A stretch of DNA of 42,604 nucleotides from Nitrincola sp. A-D6. GTDB taxonomy: Bacteria; Pseudomonadota; Gammaproteobacteria; Pseudomonadales; Balneatricaceae. This document shows, one piece after another, positions 7,797 through 17,357 of the stretch. The notes below the pieces were generated by a model that was not told the DNA's origin, did not search any database, and saw only the letters and a list, made by a program, of their open reading frames with translations. The DNA is taken from contig NZ_JRLB01000083.1 in assembly GCF_000764495.1 (NCBI RefSeq), positions 1 to 42,604 on the forward strand, written 5' to 3'. Positions within the stretch are counted from its first letter, which is position 1. The number at the start of each line of letters is the position of its first letter. The position numbers and the translations under genes are program-made.

Positions 7797-8813
7797 ATGG
7801 CAACAGGTGCCTTGATGCTGGACTTGGTTGGCACATCGCTGACCACAGAAGAAGCGATTACGTTGCAGCACCCCGAAGTGGGTGGGCTGATTTTATTCAG
7901 TCGCAACTACACGGATCCGGTACAGCTTCATGAGTTGATGCGCTCGGTCCGGTCGATACGTCCTGATCTGATCGTAGCCGTTGACCAGGAAGGGGGGCGG
8001 GTACAGCGCTTTCGTGAAGGCTTCACCAGATTGCCGCCAATGGCTGTATTGGGGCAGCTTTATCAACAGGATCCGGTGACTGCCTGCACGTCAGCACGTG
8101 AATTGGGCTGGCTTATGGCCGCTGAACTGCGTGCGTTCGATATTGATATCAGTTTCGCTCCGGTACTGGATATAGACTGGCAACAAAGCTCCATTATAGG
8201 TGATCGGGCCTTTGCCTCTGAGCCGGAAGCTTTAGCCGCTCTGGCGATTGCATTTATGCAGGGCATGCATGAAGCCGGTATGGCAGCAACAGGGAAGCAT
8301 TTCCCCGGGCATGGTTGGGTACAGGCTGATTCACATCTGGAGTTGCCCGTTGATGAACGTGATGAAACCTGTCTTGAACAGTCTGACATACAGCCGTTTA
8401 AGGCGCTGATTGCAGCAGGGCTGGATGCTATTATGCCTGCACACGTGGTGTACAGTCAGGTTGATCCCCAACCAGCGGGTTTTTCGCAATACTGGTTGAA
8501 AGAAAAACTGCGTAAACAGCTGGGCTTTTCCGGTGTTATTTTTAGTGATGATCTGACCATGGAAGGTGCCAGTATTGCCGGTAATTATGCTGAGCGTTGC
8601 CGTAAAGCCTTGGCGGCCGGGTGCGATATGGTATTGGTGTGTAATCAGCCGGTTCATGCGCTGGAAGTTCTGGACTACCTGAAATCTCAGGTGGCGATTG
8701 TCAATCCGCGCATTGCCAAGATGCGCGGCAGACCTGATGACTCGTTTCTGAATAGCCAGCGCTTCAAACAGGCTCGTGAGCTGGCTGGCCGATGTATGGC
8801 GCTGATCGGATAG
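7797..8813 (+). CDS. nagZ: Beta-N-acetylglucosaminidase NagZ (peptidoglycan recycling)
   Basis: NagZ removes GlcNAc from GlcNAc-1,6-anhydroMurNAc-peptides in the cytoplasm, and its products can signal to AmpR in species with inducible AmpC. The protein has 338 residues, the usual length, and is a glycosyl hydrolase family 3 single-domain enzyme. It begins GALMLDLVGTSL, then VGGLILFSRNYTD and VAVDQEGGRVQRF; the substrate loop reads ATGKHFPGHG with the catalytic His, and the nucleophile Asp is in FSDDLTMEGA. I chose ATG 7797, after GAGTGAGA, rather than the GTG at 7785 that overlaps the YkuD stop, because it matches the family's N-terminus. It belongs to the regulator-YkuD-nagZ operon. Confidence 0.96.
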   Translation: MATGALMLDLVGTSLTTEEAITLQHPEVGGLILFSRNYTDPVQLHELMRSVRSIRPDLIVAVDQEGGRVQRFREGFTRLPPMAVLGQLYQQDPVTACTSARELGWLMAAELRAFDIDISFAPVLDIDWQQSSIIGDRAFASEPEALAALAIAFMQGMHEAGMAATGKHFPGHGWVQADSHLELPVDERDETCLEQSDIQPFKALIAAGLDAIMPAHVVYSQVDPQPAGFSQYWLKEKLRKQLGFSGVIFSDDLTMEGASIAGNYAERCRKALAAGCDMVLVCNQPVHALEVLDYLKSQVAIVNPRIAKMRGRPDDSFLNSQRFKQARELAGRCMALIG

Positions 8814-8852
8814 TGAGTTAACCCGCAGACTGATGAACATTTAAGAGTAATC

Positions 8853-10601
8853 ATGCAAGCAACAACACGTGAGTCAACAGGTGAAAAGTCCCTCTGGTTG
8901 AAGGGGCTGCTAGGTACTGATAAACGCTGGGTTCGACTCAGTGTCGCCGCCGGTGTCTTTGCTGGACTGATGCTGGTGCTACAAGCGCATTTATTGGCCC
9001 GGGCTGTTAATGAAACCTTGTTTCAGGGGGCGCAGCTCAGTGATTTGAAAGGGGTGCTGTTGATCCTGTTGTTTGCGTTGTTGCTCCGTGCAGCCTCTGG
9101 TGTACTCAAAGAATGGAGTGGTCAGCGTGCCTCTGTTGGGGTGCGTTCACGCCTGCGAACAGAGTTGCTGGCCCGGCTGGCCCAGCTTGGACCTGCTTAC
9201 AGCAAAAGTCAGCGCAGTGGCGAGCTTAGCAGTTTGTTGATGGAGCAAGTTGAAGCACTGGATGGTTTTATTGCCCGCTATCTGCCGCAAATGGCGCTGG
9301 CTGCTGTAATCCCGCTGGTTATTCTGGTATTTGTGTTACCTCTTAACTGGGCGGCGGCTCTGATTTTCCTGGCTACGGCACCCCTGATTCCCTTGTTTAT
9401 GGCGCTGGTGGGTACCCGGGCGGCAGAAGCCAACCGACGTAATTTTCGTGCACTGGCACAGCTGAGTGGCTATTTTCTGGATGTGGTACAGGGACTCGGC
9501 ACGCTTAAGCTGTTTTCCCGCAGTCGTGAGCAGCAAGGGGTGATAGCTGAGAATGCTGATGAGTTCCGTATCCGAACCATGCAGGTACTGCGCCTGGCAT
9601 TTCTATCCTCAGCTGTGTTGGAGTTTTTTGCCTCTATATCCATTGCTATTCTGGCCGTCTATCTGGGTTTCAGCTTTCTGGGACTGTTGAATTTCGGTAG
9701 CTGGGGAGGTGAAATCACTCTGTATCATGCTCTGTTTTTATTGATACTGGCGCCTGAATTTTACTTACCCCTGCGGGAACTCGGTACGCATTACCATTCA
9801 AAACAAGAGGCCATAGCGGCGGCTGATCGCATCATTGATCTACTTCAGGAAAGTGAACACCTTGAGTCTGGCGGTATGCTTGAGTTACCCGAGCGTCAGC
9901 CAGATATCAGTCTAAAAGACATCAACTTCAGCTATCCAGGACAATCTCAGCCAGTATTAGAGAATTTCAGTTTACAGGTTGCTGCGGGGGAATGTGTTGC
10001 ACTGGTAGGACCTAGTGGTGTGGGCAAGTCGACAGTATTGAATTTACTGGCGGGTTTTGAATGTCCGCAGCAGGGCATTGTGGCTATTAGTGGTGTTGCT
10101 TTGACTGAGTTGTCACGTTTGCAGTGGATGGACAGGGTCGCCTTTGTAAGCCAGCACACTACTTTATTTCCCGGCAGTATCCGCGACAATCTGTTGATGG
10201 CTAAGCCTCAGGCGACCAATGAACAGCTCAGAACTGCCTGTGATCAGGCGGCAGCCAGTGAGTTTATTGACCGCCTAAGTGCTGGTCTGGATACCCCGGT
10301 GGGTGAAGCTGGCGCCAATTTCTCCGGAGGTCAGATTCAGCGTATAGCATTAGCGCGTGCCTTTTTAAAGGATGCACCGGTACTGCTGTTGGATGAACCG
10401 ACTGCCAGCCTGGATGTTGCCAGTGAAGCGCTGGTATTAAAGGCGTTGTCGCGCCTCTGTCGTGGACGAACCACCTTATTGCTGACGCATCGTCCCAGCA
10501 CAATGCAGCTAGCTGACCGTCTGTGCGTGTTGCAGCAAGGTGCCTGTGTTGAAGCGGATGAGGCGTTAAGGAAGCAGTTGCAGGAGGCGGTGAGCTCATG
10601 A
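8853..10601 (+). CDS. cydD: Heterodimeric ABC exporter subunit CydD
   Basis: CydD pairs with CydC to export cysteine and glutathione to the periplasm (heme binding and transport have also been reported), and it is required for assembly of cytochrome bd and periplasmic c-type cytochromes. The 582-residue protein has six transmembrane segments in residues 30-300 and a nucleotide-binding domain with Walker A GPSGVGKST, signature FSGGQIQR, Walker B VLLLDEPTASLD and switch His in LLTHRPS. The last codons overlap the cydC start (ATGA), so equal translation of both half-transporters is expected. In E. coli cydDC lies next to trxB and aat; here it has moved beside nagZ. Confidence 0.95.
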   Translation: MQATTRESTGEKSLWLKGLLGTDKRWVRLSVAAGVFAGLMLVLQAHLLARAVNETLFQGAQLSDLKGVLLILLFALLLRAASGVLKEWSGQRASVGVRSRLRTELLARLAQLGPAYSKSQRSGELSSLLMEQVEALDGFIARYLPQMALAAVIPLVILVFVLPLNWAAALIFLATAPLIPLFMALVGTRAAEANRRNFRALAQLSGYFLDVVQGLGTLKLFSRSREQQGVIAENADEFRIRTMQVLRLAFLSSAVLEFFASISIAILAVYLGFSFLGLLNFGSWGGEITLYHALFLLILAPEFYLPLRELGTHYHSKQEAIAAADRIIDLLQESEHLESGGMLELPERQPDISLKDINFSYPGQSQPVLENFSLQVAAGECVALVGPSGVGKSTVLNLLAGFECPQQGIVAISGVALTELSRLQWMDRVAFVSQHTTLFPGSIRDNLLMAKPQATNEQLRTACDQAAASEFIDRLSAGLDTPVGEAGANFSGGQIQRIALARAFLKDAPVLLLDEPTASLDVASEALVLKALSRLCRGRTTLLLTHRPSTMQLADRLCVLQQGACVEADEALRKQLQEAVSS

Positions 10602-12255
10602 CAGCTTTAATGCCATTTATTCGCTTGATGAAGCCGCACCTGGGCTGGGTGTTGTTGGGTAGCTTTCTTGGGTTGGTGACACTGCTATCCAGTATTGGAC
10701 TGTTGACCTATCGGGTTGGTTTATTTCTGCCACCGCGCTGGCCGGGGTTTCAGTTGCTAGCGCACAGGCGTTTAATTACATGACCCCGGGTGGTGGGGTC
10801 AGGGGGTTCGCTATTGCCAGGACCGCCGGGCGTTATTTTGAACGAGTCACCACGCATGAAGCCACTTTCAGACTGCTGGCACAATTGCGTAGCTGGTTTT
10901 ATGCCCATCTTGAACCCCTGAATCCGGCGCGTCTGCGCCATTTCCGCTCTGCTGACCTGCTTAACCGCCTGATCACTGATATTAATTCACTGGATAATCT
11001 TTATTTACGCGTAATTTCTCCCAGCCTTATTGCACTGGTTACCGGTCTACTAGTGTCGCTGTTTCTTGGGTGGATTGCGCCTTCGTTGGGTGTGATGCTG
11101 TTTGTGGCACTGTTGGTATCAGGTTTATTGATTCCTATGCTGGGGCATAAGCTTGGCGCTGCAACAGGACGGGAGATGGTTGGGCATACGTCTGCATTGC
11201 GCCAGCGTACTCTGAGTTATGTGCAGGGTATGATGGAACTGCATGTTTATTCAGCTCTGGAATTGCAGCAACAGGAGCTGAATCAAGCGCAACAAGCTTT
11301 ATTACAGGCTCAGCTACGTATGAGTCTGGTCAGCGGAATGGTTGCAGCACTCATGACACTGGCGGCAGGGCTGACCACGCTACTGGCGTTAGTCATCGGT
11401 ATCAATCTGGTAACAGAGGGCGTGTTATCGCCCGCCTGGCTGGCATTGGTGGTGTTTTGTGTGCTGGCAAGTTTTGAATCGGTGGCTTCACTGCCTCTGG
11501 CCTATCAATATTTGGGTAAAACCCGTGCGGCGGCCGAGAGTTTGCAGGAAGTAACTCAACAGCGTTCAGATATACACTTCCCGGATACAGCTGTTGTGAT
11601 CAGTAACCCGGGTGAAATTCAGCTTGATCAGGTGGGGTTTGCCTATGATGACACTCCGGTTCTTCGCGATGTATCTCTACAGGTAAGTCCTGGTGAGAAG
11701 GTGGCATTGGTTGGCCACACCGGTAGTGGTAAAAGTTCAATTATCAATCTGTTGTCGCGTTTTTGGCTATATCAGCAGGGGCGTATCCTGCTGGGTGGCG
11801 TGGAGGTTGAGTCCTACCCCGAGCAGCAATTACGTGAGCAGATGGCGGTTTTATCTCAACCCGTGCAACTGTTTGCTGGCAGTGTGCGCAGTAACCTGCA
11901 GTTAGCCGACCCACAAGCCTCAGATGAGCAGATGCTGGCATTGTTGGATCAGCTGGGGTTGACTGAGATGCTGGGGAACGATGGTTTGAATCGTGAGGTA
12001 GGGGAAAGTGGTAACCGCTTATCAGGTGGACAGCGCAAACGTCTGGGTATTGCACGTGCCATGCTGAAAGATGCCCCTATACTCATTCTGGACGAACCCA
12101 CTGAAGGATTAGATAACGCCACAGCTGTTCAGGTTATGCAGAGTGTATTCGGTTATCGGCCAGGGCAAACCCTGTTGATCATAACACACCACTTACAAGG
12201 CCTGGATCGTTATGATCAGGTCATTCGGCTGGATCAGGGTCGACGTTTGGATTAG
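10598..12255 (+). CDS. cydC: Heterodimeric ABC exporter subunit CydC, reading frame broken by a 1-base deletion
   Basis: Partner of CydD. The first frame reads MTALMPFIRLMKPHLGWVLL to SSIGLLT and then turns to nonsense. One base missing after 10708 restores the expected SGWFISATALAGVSVASAQA and joins directly to the second frame, FNYMTPGGGVRGFAIARTAG with the CydC-typical RTAGRYFER. The nucleotide-binding domain has Walker A GHTGSGKSS, signature LSGGQRKR and Walker B ILILDEPTEGLD. The restored length is 552 residues, against 573 in E. coli. The start overlaps the cydD stop by four bases. Apart from the single base there is no other damage, so I take it as functional in the organism. Confidence 0.93.
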
Positions 12256-12344
12256 GTGGTTTTTCTTGAGTCACCGGGTGCTTGAGTCTATGCTGAACAC
12301 TATATAACAATCTAATTTCCCCTATCGATAAGTGTGGTATCTCC

Positions 12345-13915
12345 TTGAAGTATCAGGAAACCTTGAATACCATCTATGCGCGCCTTGACCGGCTGGGTGA
12401 CTTGCCGGTATTCAGTGCAACGGTCAATCACATCCGTCAGATTAGTAGCGCTGGTGATACTGATGCCATGGCATTGGCTATTGCGGTGATGAAAGATGCC
12501 AACCTGACCACCAAACTGCTGCGTCTGGCTAACTCCAATCACTATAATCGTGGCAGTGGCAAAATTACGGCCATTTCGCGCGCAGTAGTGTTGATCGGTT
12601 TTGAACGCATACGCAACCTCTGTATGACGTTAAAACTGATCGAGAGCTTTGGTGAAAAAGAGCCAAATAGTGGTGTTGAAGATCTGCTGGTCGCCGCCGT
12701 GTTAAATGCTTCAACAGCGCGCGATCTGGCGCTTAGCGCAGGTATTGATGATGTTGAAGAAACCTATATCTGTGGTTTGTTGTTTAGTCTGGGCGAAATC
12801 GTTGTTGCGTTTGCCTTGCCTGATGTATACCGCTCCATGCTGGAACAGCGCAAGCAACGCCATTTGAGCTGGATTAATATTCAACAGCAGACTCTGGGTG
12901 GTGAGTTTGTAACTCTGGGGCGGGATTTGATTCAAAGCTGGGGATTTTCCAAGCGTGTTGTCAGTAGTCTACGTACGGGGGAGCCTCAACCGGGCGTATC
13001 AGAACAGGAGCGTCTGAATCAGCAGATTGTGTCCGGTTGCCACCAGTTGTTTGAGCAGGTTTACCAGCGCTCTCCGCAACTGGAAGGAAATGAATATACG
13101 GAACAACTGAAGCTGATGTCAGAGTTGACCCGTCAACCTGCGGAAAAGCTTGAAGAAACCTTCCATCACTCTGTACGGCAACTATGTGATCATATTGATC
13201 AGTATGGCCTGTCTCACCGTGCGTTGATTCCTCCTGTTTCGGCCAGTGGTAATGAATCTCTTGATGAGCTCAGTCGTAAAGTTTCCTTTTACGTACATGC
13301 ACGCCAGGAGCAGCATCGTAACAGGAAAAGTCAGGAAGATGCTTACTCTGCTGAGCAACAGAAGCGCCTGGCCGAATACAATCAGTTACAGCTTAAGTAT
13401 CTGGAAAAAATGAACGAGTTGATGACCGGTCAGGCTCCGACAACCCAGGTATTACTCACCTGTGTTGAAGGTATACAAGCCAGTAGCTCACTGGAGAGAG
13501 TCGCGTTCTGCCTTAGCGTTAATGCCGGTAAGCAATTGGTTGCGAAGCTGCTGGAAGGTGAGCAATTGGATCCACTGATGAGCTATTTCCAATTGAATCG
13601 GGCCGACAAAAACAGCCGCTTATTCTTTCATATTATGGATCGGGGCGTTGTGCTATTGGTGCCGGATGCCCGGGATCCAGGCTGGCAGAACCGCCTGCCA
13701 GATAGTTATCTGCAAAGTGTGATGCCAGTGGACTCATTGTTGTGCCCTTGGCAGTCTCAGGTAAAACCCTGGGATTACTCTATGCGGATAAAACTGAAAC
13801 GGCAGGCCCGGTTGAAGATCGTGACTTTCGGGTGTTTAATCAGTTTTTGGTACAGTGTCGGATTGCATTGGAAATGGGTAAGCATTTTAGTGCGGATTCG
13901 TCTAATAAAGCCTAG
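12345..13915 (+). CDS. HDOD-domain signalling protein with C-terminal GAF-like region, frame broken near the 3' end
   Basis: HDOD domains are HD-related output or scaffold domains found in signalling proteins; most lack hydrolase residues. Residues about 15-215 form the HDOD domain (LPVFSATVNHIRQI, DANLTTKLLRLANSNHYNRG, ISRAVVLIGFERIRNLCMTL). A helical, Gln/Glu-rich linker follows, and then from about residue 385 a GAF-like domain (LERVAFCLSVNAGKQLVAKL). Near 13740 one missing base shifts the frame; restored, the end reads PLAVSGKTLGLLYADKTE and stops with TAG at 13913-13915, giving 523 residues. The unrestored frame would run to 13994 into the next gene. The start is probably TTG 12345, as no ATG or GTG fits. 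The partner is unknown. Confidence 0.85.
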
Positions 13916-13924
13916 GAGACGTTT

Positions 13925-14736
13925 ATGCCATCCTCTCATTCATCTTTGCGCACCACCCTGGTGCAATGTGATTTACGCTGGGAGCATCCGGTAGAAAATT
14001 GTACCCGTATTGATGCGATGCTGGGTGGTTTGTGTTCAGATGATACTGATCTGATCGTTTTACCCGAGATGTTTGCTACCGGCTTTACTATGAATTCCCG
14101 CGAAATGGCACAACCCTATGCACAAAGTGAAGTAGTCAGCTGGATGCGTGATCAGGCCATGAAGCGGGGTTGTGTGGTTACCGGTAGTGTGGCTGTAAAA
14201 CAAGATGAGCAGTATTTTAACCGCATGATCTGGGCAACACCTGAGGGGATCTGACGTTTTATGATAAACGCCATCTGTTTCGTATGGCGGGTGAGCATGA
14301 ACGCTATGCCATGGGGCAGGACAGAGTTGTCGTTAGCTTAAAAGGTTTTCGTATACTGTTAAGCGTCTGCTATGACTTGCGCTTTCCGGTTTGGTTGCGG
14401 CAGCAGTCATCAACTGAACAACCTTTCGAATATGATCTACTGCTCTGTGTGGCTAACTGGCCCGCCCCACGGGCGCATCCCTGGCGTATATTGTTGCAGG
14501 CGCGTGCGGTGGAAAACCTGTGCTATGTAATTGGTGTTAATCGGGTAGGGGATGATGCCAAGGGTAATAACTACAGTGGCGATTCGATGTTAGTTGATTT
14601 CAAAGGGGAGCCAACGTGTGATTACCCCAAAGGTCAGCCTTTTATTAAAACCTGTGAGTTGGATAAAGCGGCATTAAATGGTTTTCGAGAAAGCTTTCCA
14701 GCCTGGCAGGATGCTGATAGTTACCTGGTATTCTAG
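13925..14736 (+). CDS. Nitrilase-superfamily omega-amidase, YafV/Nit2-like, frame broken by a 1-base deletion
   Basis: Relatives hydrolyse 2-oxoglutaramate or 2-oxosuccinamate to the 2-oxoacid and ammonia. The catalytic triad is visible: Glu48 in LPEMFATGF, Lys115 in TFYDKRHLF and Cys149 in LLSVCYDLRFP, followed by CVANWPAPRAHPWRILLQAR and AVENLCYVIGVNR. A stop appears at 14252-14254 because a base is missing in the G run before it; adding one G gives PEGDLTFYDKRH and joins both halves into 270 residues. The ATG at 13925 follows AGGAGA. It starts nine bases after the HDOD gene and overlaps the convergent EAL-HDOD gene by four bases. The natural substrate is inferred from the family. Confidence 0.88.
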
Positions 14737-15956
14737 TTACCCGCTGTATCATACAAAGCCTGCATGGAGTCTTTGGTCAGTTTCAGGCCACCACGATAGG
14801 CATTTTCATACAGCTCGCCGTCAAAGTCATCCGGTAACTTATCCCATTCACCACTTTCATAACTCATTACCTGCGCTAAAACATCACCCAGGGGGCCGCT
14901 GTTTTCACTTATAGCGGCTTTTATATCGTCAGCCAGGGGCAGTTGTTCCAGTAGTTCATCCCGTTGTATGTCCAGTAGCAAATGTATGCCAGACATCATA
15001 CCGACCATAAAGTAGGCTGAGGCGGGCTGACGTTTCTGTTTTACCGCGATCAGTTCACACATGTGTGCACGGGTTAACAGGTTGCGAGTTAGTTCTTCCG
15101 GTTTACCCGTATGCGCGTCCAGAGATATAACAGTTGCCCACTTTCTGACTTGCTCTAGTCCTAACAGCACAACAGCCTGGGCAACAGATTCCACCTCTCT
15201 GACCAGTGCATAGGCCGCCGAGTTAACAATGCGCAACAGCTTATAGGTTAGAACGGGGTCTTGCAGAATCAGCTTTTCAATTTTTTCCGGGGTAGCCTTG
15301 GGATCACCGAGTATTTGCAGTAACTGAATCAGAACTACCTGATTAGCTTTAACTTTCTGACCGGCTATTGCACGGGGCTTACTGAGAAAGTTGCCCTGAA
15401 ACAAGCTGAATTTGCTGGATACACAGAGTTCCAGCGTTTCATAATCACTGATATGGGTGGCCATCAATGGACGTTTCCATGGCGCCAGCTGTTGTCTCAA
15501 AGCCTGAATTTCGTCGGGTGTTTTATTATCAACACTGACTTTAATCAGATAGACCAGTTTTAACAATGAAGCAAAGGCTTGTGGGTCTTCAACGCTACTG
15601 ACAGAAATGCGATAGCCTTCATTAATCAGTGGTAGCAGATTGCGCAGTACCTCTTTGGGATCAGTACCTTTAAGGCTGAACTCAAGAATGACCTGTTTTT
15701 TTGGCAGGCCTGGCAGGCCAGTTTGTTTAAGTAAGGCAAAGGACAGCGATATAAAGGCAGGTACTCTTTTTACCTCTCCCTGATCTGAAATGCTGGTATA
15801 GGCATCCAATACAGCGGCAGACGACAGGCTATCCTCTTCGGCACTGACCAATTGCTGAACAGATTCACTTTGGCATAGCAATTCGTAGGCAACAACTTTT
15901 TGATGGGCATCAAAGATCGGTTGTCGGGTAAGAAGAATTTGTGCCTGTGTGCCCAT
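14733..15956 (-). CDS. EAL-like/HDOD two-domain signalling protein (YuxH type)
   Basis: A 407-residue protein with a degenerate EAL domain (residues about 5-190) followed by an HDOD domain (about 200-400). The EAL part starts LLTRQPIFDAHQKVVAYELL, but the downstream metal- and substrate-binding motifs of active c-di-GMP phosphodiesterases are absent (ILEFSLKG and FQGNFLSKP mark the equivalent strands). It is therefore likely catalytically dead. The HDOD part reads ILQDPVLTYKLLRIVNSAAY and AQAVVLLGLEQVRKWATVIS. The architecture equals Bacillus YuxH and Vibrio CdgJ-type proteins, several of which affect motility or biofilm formation. It is a single-gene transcript, divergent from ylqF. Confidence 0.9.
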   Translation of the reverse strand: MGTQAQILLTRQPIFDAHQKVVAYELLCQSESVQQLVSAEEDSLSSAAVLDAYTSISDQGEVKRVPAFISLSFALLKQTGLPGLPKKQVILEFSLKGTDPKEVLRNLLPLINEGYRISVSSVEDPQAFASLLKLVYLIKVSVDNKTPDEIQALRQQLAPWKRPLMATHISDYETLELCVSSKFSLFQGNFLSKPRAIAGQKVKANQVVLIQLLQILGDPKATPEKIEKLILQDPVLTYKLLRIVNSAAYALVREVESVAQAVVLLGLEQVRKWATVISLDAHTGKPEELTRNLLTRAHMCELIAVKQKRQPASAYFMVGMMSGIHLLLDIQRDELLEQLPLADDIKAAISENSGPLGDVLAQVMSYESGEWDKLPDDFDGELYENAYRGGLKLTKDSMQALYDTAGN

Positions 15957-16075
15957 ACCGATGGAAAACCTTAATTTCTACTGAGGAGTGGAGTCATGAA
16001 AGTGTATAATGTTTGCAGTAAGAGCGCACTAGTTTGTAGCACTGAATCCCTATAAGTTAAATAAGTCTGAAATCT

Positions 16076-16996
16076 ATGAGTCAAATCAACTGGTTCCCAG
16101 GTCACATGCATAAGGCGCGAAAAGAGATCGCTGAAGTGATGAGTGATATAGACCTGGTAATCGAAGTACTGGATGCCCGCTTGCCGCGATCCAGCGAAAA
16201 TCCGCTGGTTAATCAACTTCGCAAAGGCAAACCGGTGTTAAAAATCCTGAATAAGCAGGATCTGGCCGATCCACAGATTACTGAGGAATGGCTGGCACAT
16301 TTTAATAGCCAGGAAGGTGTGCGGGCCATTGCCCTGGACGCATCACAACAGAAGTTAGTCAAACGCCTGCCAGAGATCTGCAAGCAAATGATACCGGCCA
16401 GAGCCAAGGCTGAGCGCCCGGTCCGAGCGATGATCATGGGGATACCCAATGTGGGTAAATCCACGCTTCTAAATGCCATACTCGGGCGTAAACTGGCAAA
16501 AGTGGGAAATGAGCCAGCGGTCACCCGTCAGCAGAAGCGCTACATGGTTCAAGGTGGACTGGCGCTGTCTGATACACCAGGTATACTCTGGCCAAAAATT
16601 GAGGATCTGGACTCCGGATACCGGCTGGCGGCAAGTGGTGCAATTAAAGATACAGCTATTGAACATGAGTTGGTCGCCACCTTTGCCGCGCGCTTTATGC
16701 TGGATCACTATGCCGATAATCTCAGAGAGCGCTACCGTTTGACAGATTTACCGGAGATCGCTGACGATCTGCTTGATGTCATTGGCCGAAAGCGCGGCTG
16801 TTTGCGCCCTGGTGGTGTTGTAGACAGACATAAAGCCTCAGAAATACTGATTAATGAGATGCGTGCCGGTACCCTGGGACGTATCAGTTTTGAAACCCTT
16901 ACAGAATGGCAGCAAAAAGATGAAGCGGCTCGGCTCGCTGCGCTTGAAGCTGAACATGCAGCCGCGACCGGAGAGAAAAGTAATGACACGCATTAA
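16076..16996 (+). CDS. ylqF: Circularly permuted ribosome-biogenesis GTPase YlqF/RbgA
   Basis: YlqF/RbgA helps late assembly of the large ribosomal subunit. The 306-residue protein shows the permuted G-motif order: G4 NKQD (residues 59-62) comes first, then G1 GIPNVGKST (122-130) and G3 DTPG (166-169). The N-terminus INWFPGHMHKARKEI is the family hallmark, and the C-terminal helical region with RKRGCLRPGG is the ANTAR-like RNA-binding part. It is divergent from the EAL-HDOD gene. Its 3' end overlaps the small lysine-rich gene by 14 bases, which suggests translational coupling. The family is best studied in Gram-positives; in gammaproteobacteria its role is less certain. Confidence 0.92.
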   Translation: MSQINWFPGHMHKARKEIAEVMSDIDLVIEVLDARLPRSSENPLVNQLRKGKPVLKILNKQDLADPQITEEWLAHFNSQEGVRAIALDASQQKLVKRLPEICKQMIPARAKAERPVRAMIMGIPNVGKSTLLNAILGRKLAKVGNEPAVTRQQKRYMVQGGLALSDTPGILWPKIEDLDSGYRLAASGAIKDTAIEHELVATFAARFMLDHYADNLRERYRLTDLPEIADDLLDVIGRKRGCLRPGGVVDRHKASEILINEMRAGTLGRISFETLTEWQQKDEAARLAALEAEHAAATGEKSNDTH

Positions 16997-17333
16997 AAAA
17001 CAACGCAAGTCGGTTAAAGTCGTCATGATGGAAACAGCGCCGAAGAAAAAAGAGCGGCTGGCTGATCCGGATAGTTACGCAAGCCGCAAGCAGCAAGCGC
17101 AGAAGAAACGTAAAAAACACCTGTCAGTCTATGAAAAAGCACGCCTTGAAGCTGAGCAGCAAGCACGTAATGAGGCTTCTGGACGTCGCGGCTCACAGAC
17201 CTTTGGCCCCTTGGCAGATAAAATTCGTAAACTCAATGCCAAGAAAAAACAGCAGGAGGCCCGTGCCTCCAAGTCAGCGGATGTTGAAGAGTCCAGCGAC
17301 GTAACGGATGTAACCAAAGAGTCATCTGATTAA
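16983..17333 (+). CDS. Small lysine-rich hypothetical protein
   Basis: I do not recognise this 116-residue protein. It starts at ATG 16983 inside the end of ylqF, in another frame. It is highly charged and mostly without hydrophobic core: a basic first half (MTRIKKQRKSVK, PKKKERLADP, QKKRKKHLSVYEKARLEAEQ), a conserved-looking patch GRRGSQTFGPLADKIRKL, and an acidic Ser/Asp tail (VEESSDVTDVTKESSD). No signal peptide or membrane segment is present. Such composition suits an RNA- or ribosome-associated accessory protein, which would fit the overlap with a ribosome GTPase, but that is inference. A longer open frame from 16854 in the same phase only shadows ylqF. Confidence 0.7.
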   Translation: MTRIKKQRKSVKVVMMETAPKKKERLADPDSYASRKQQAQKKRKKHLSVYEKARLEAEQQARNEASGRRGSQTFGPLADKIRKLNAKKKQQEARASKSADVEESSDVTDVTKESSD

Positions 17334-17357
17334 GTTACTCAAGGGGTAATGTTTTTA

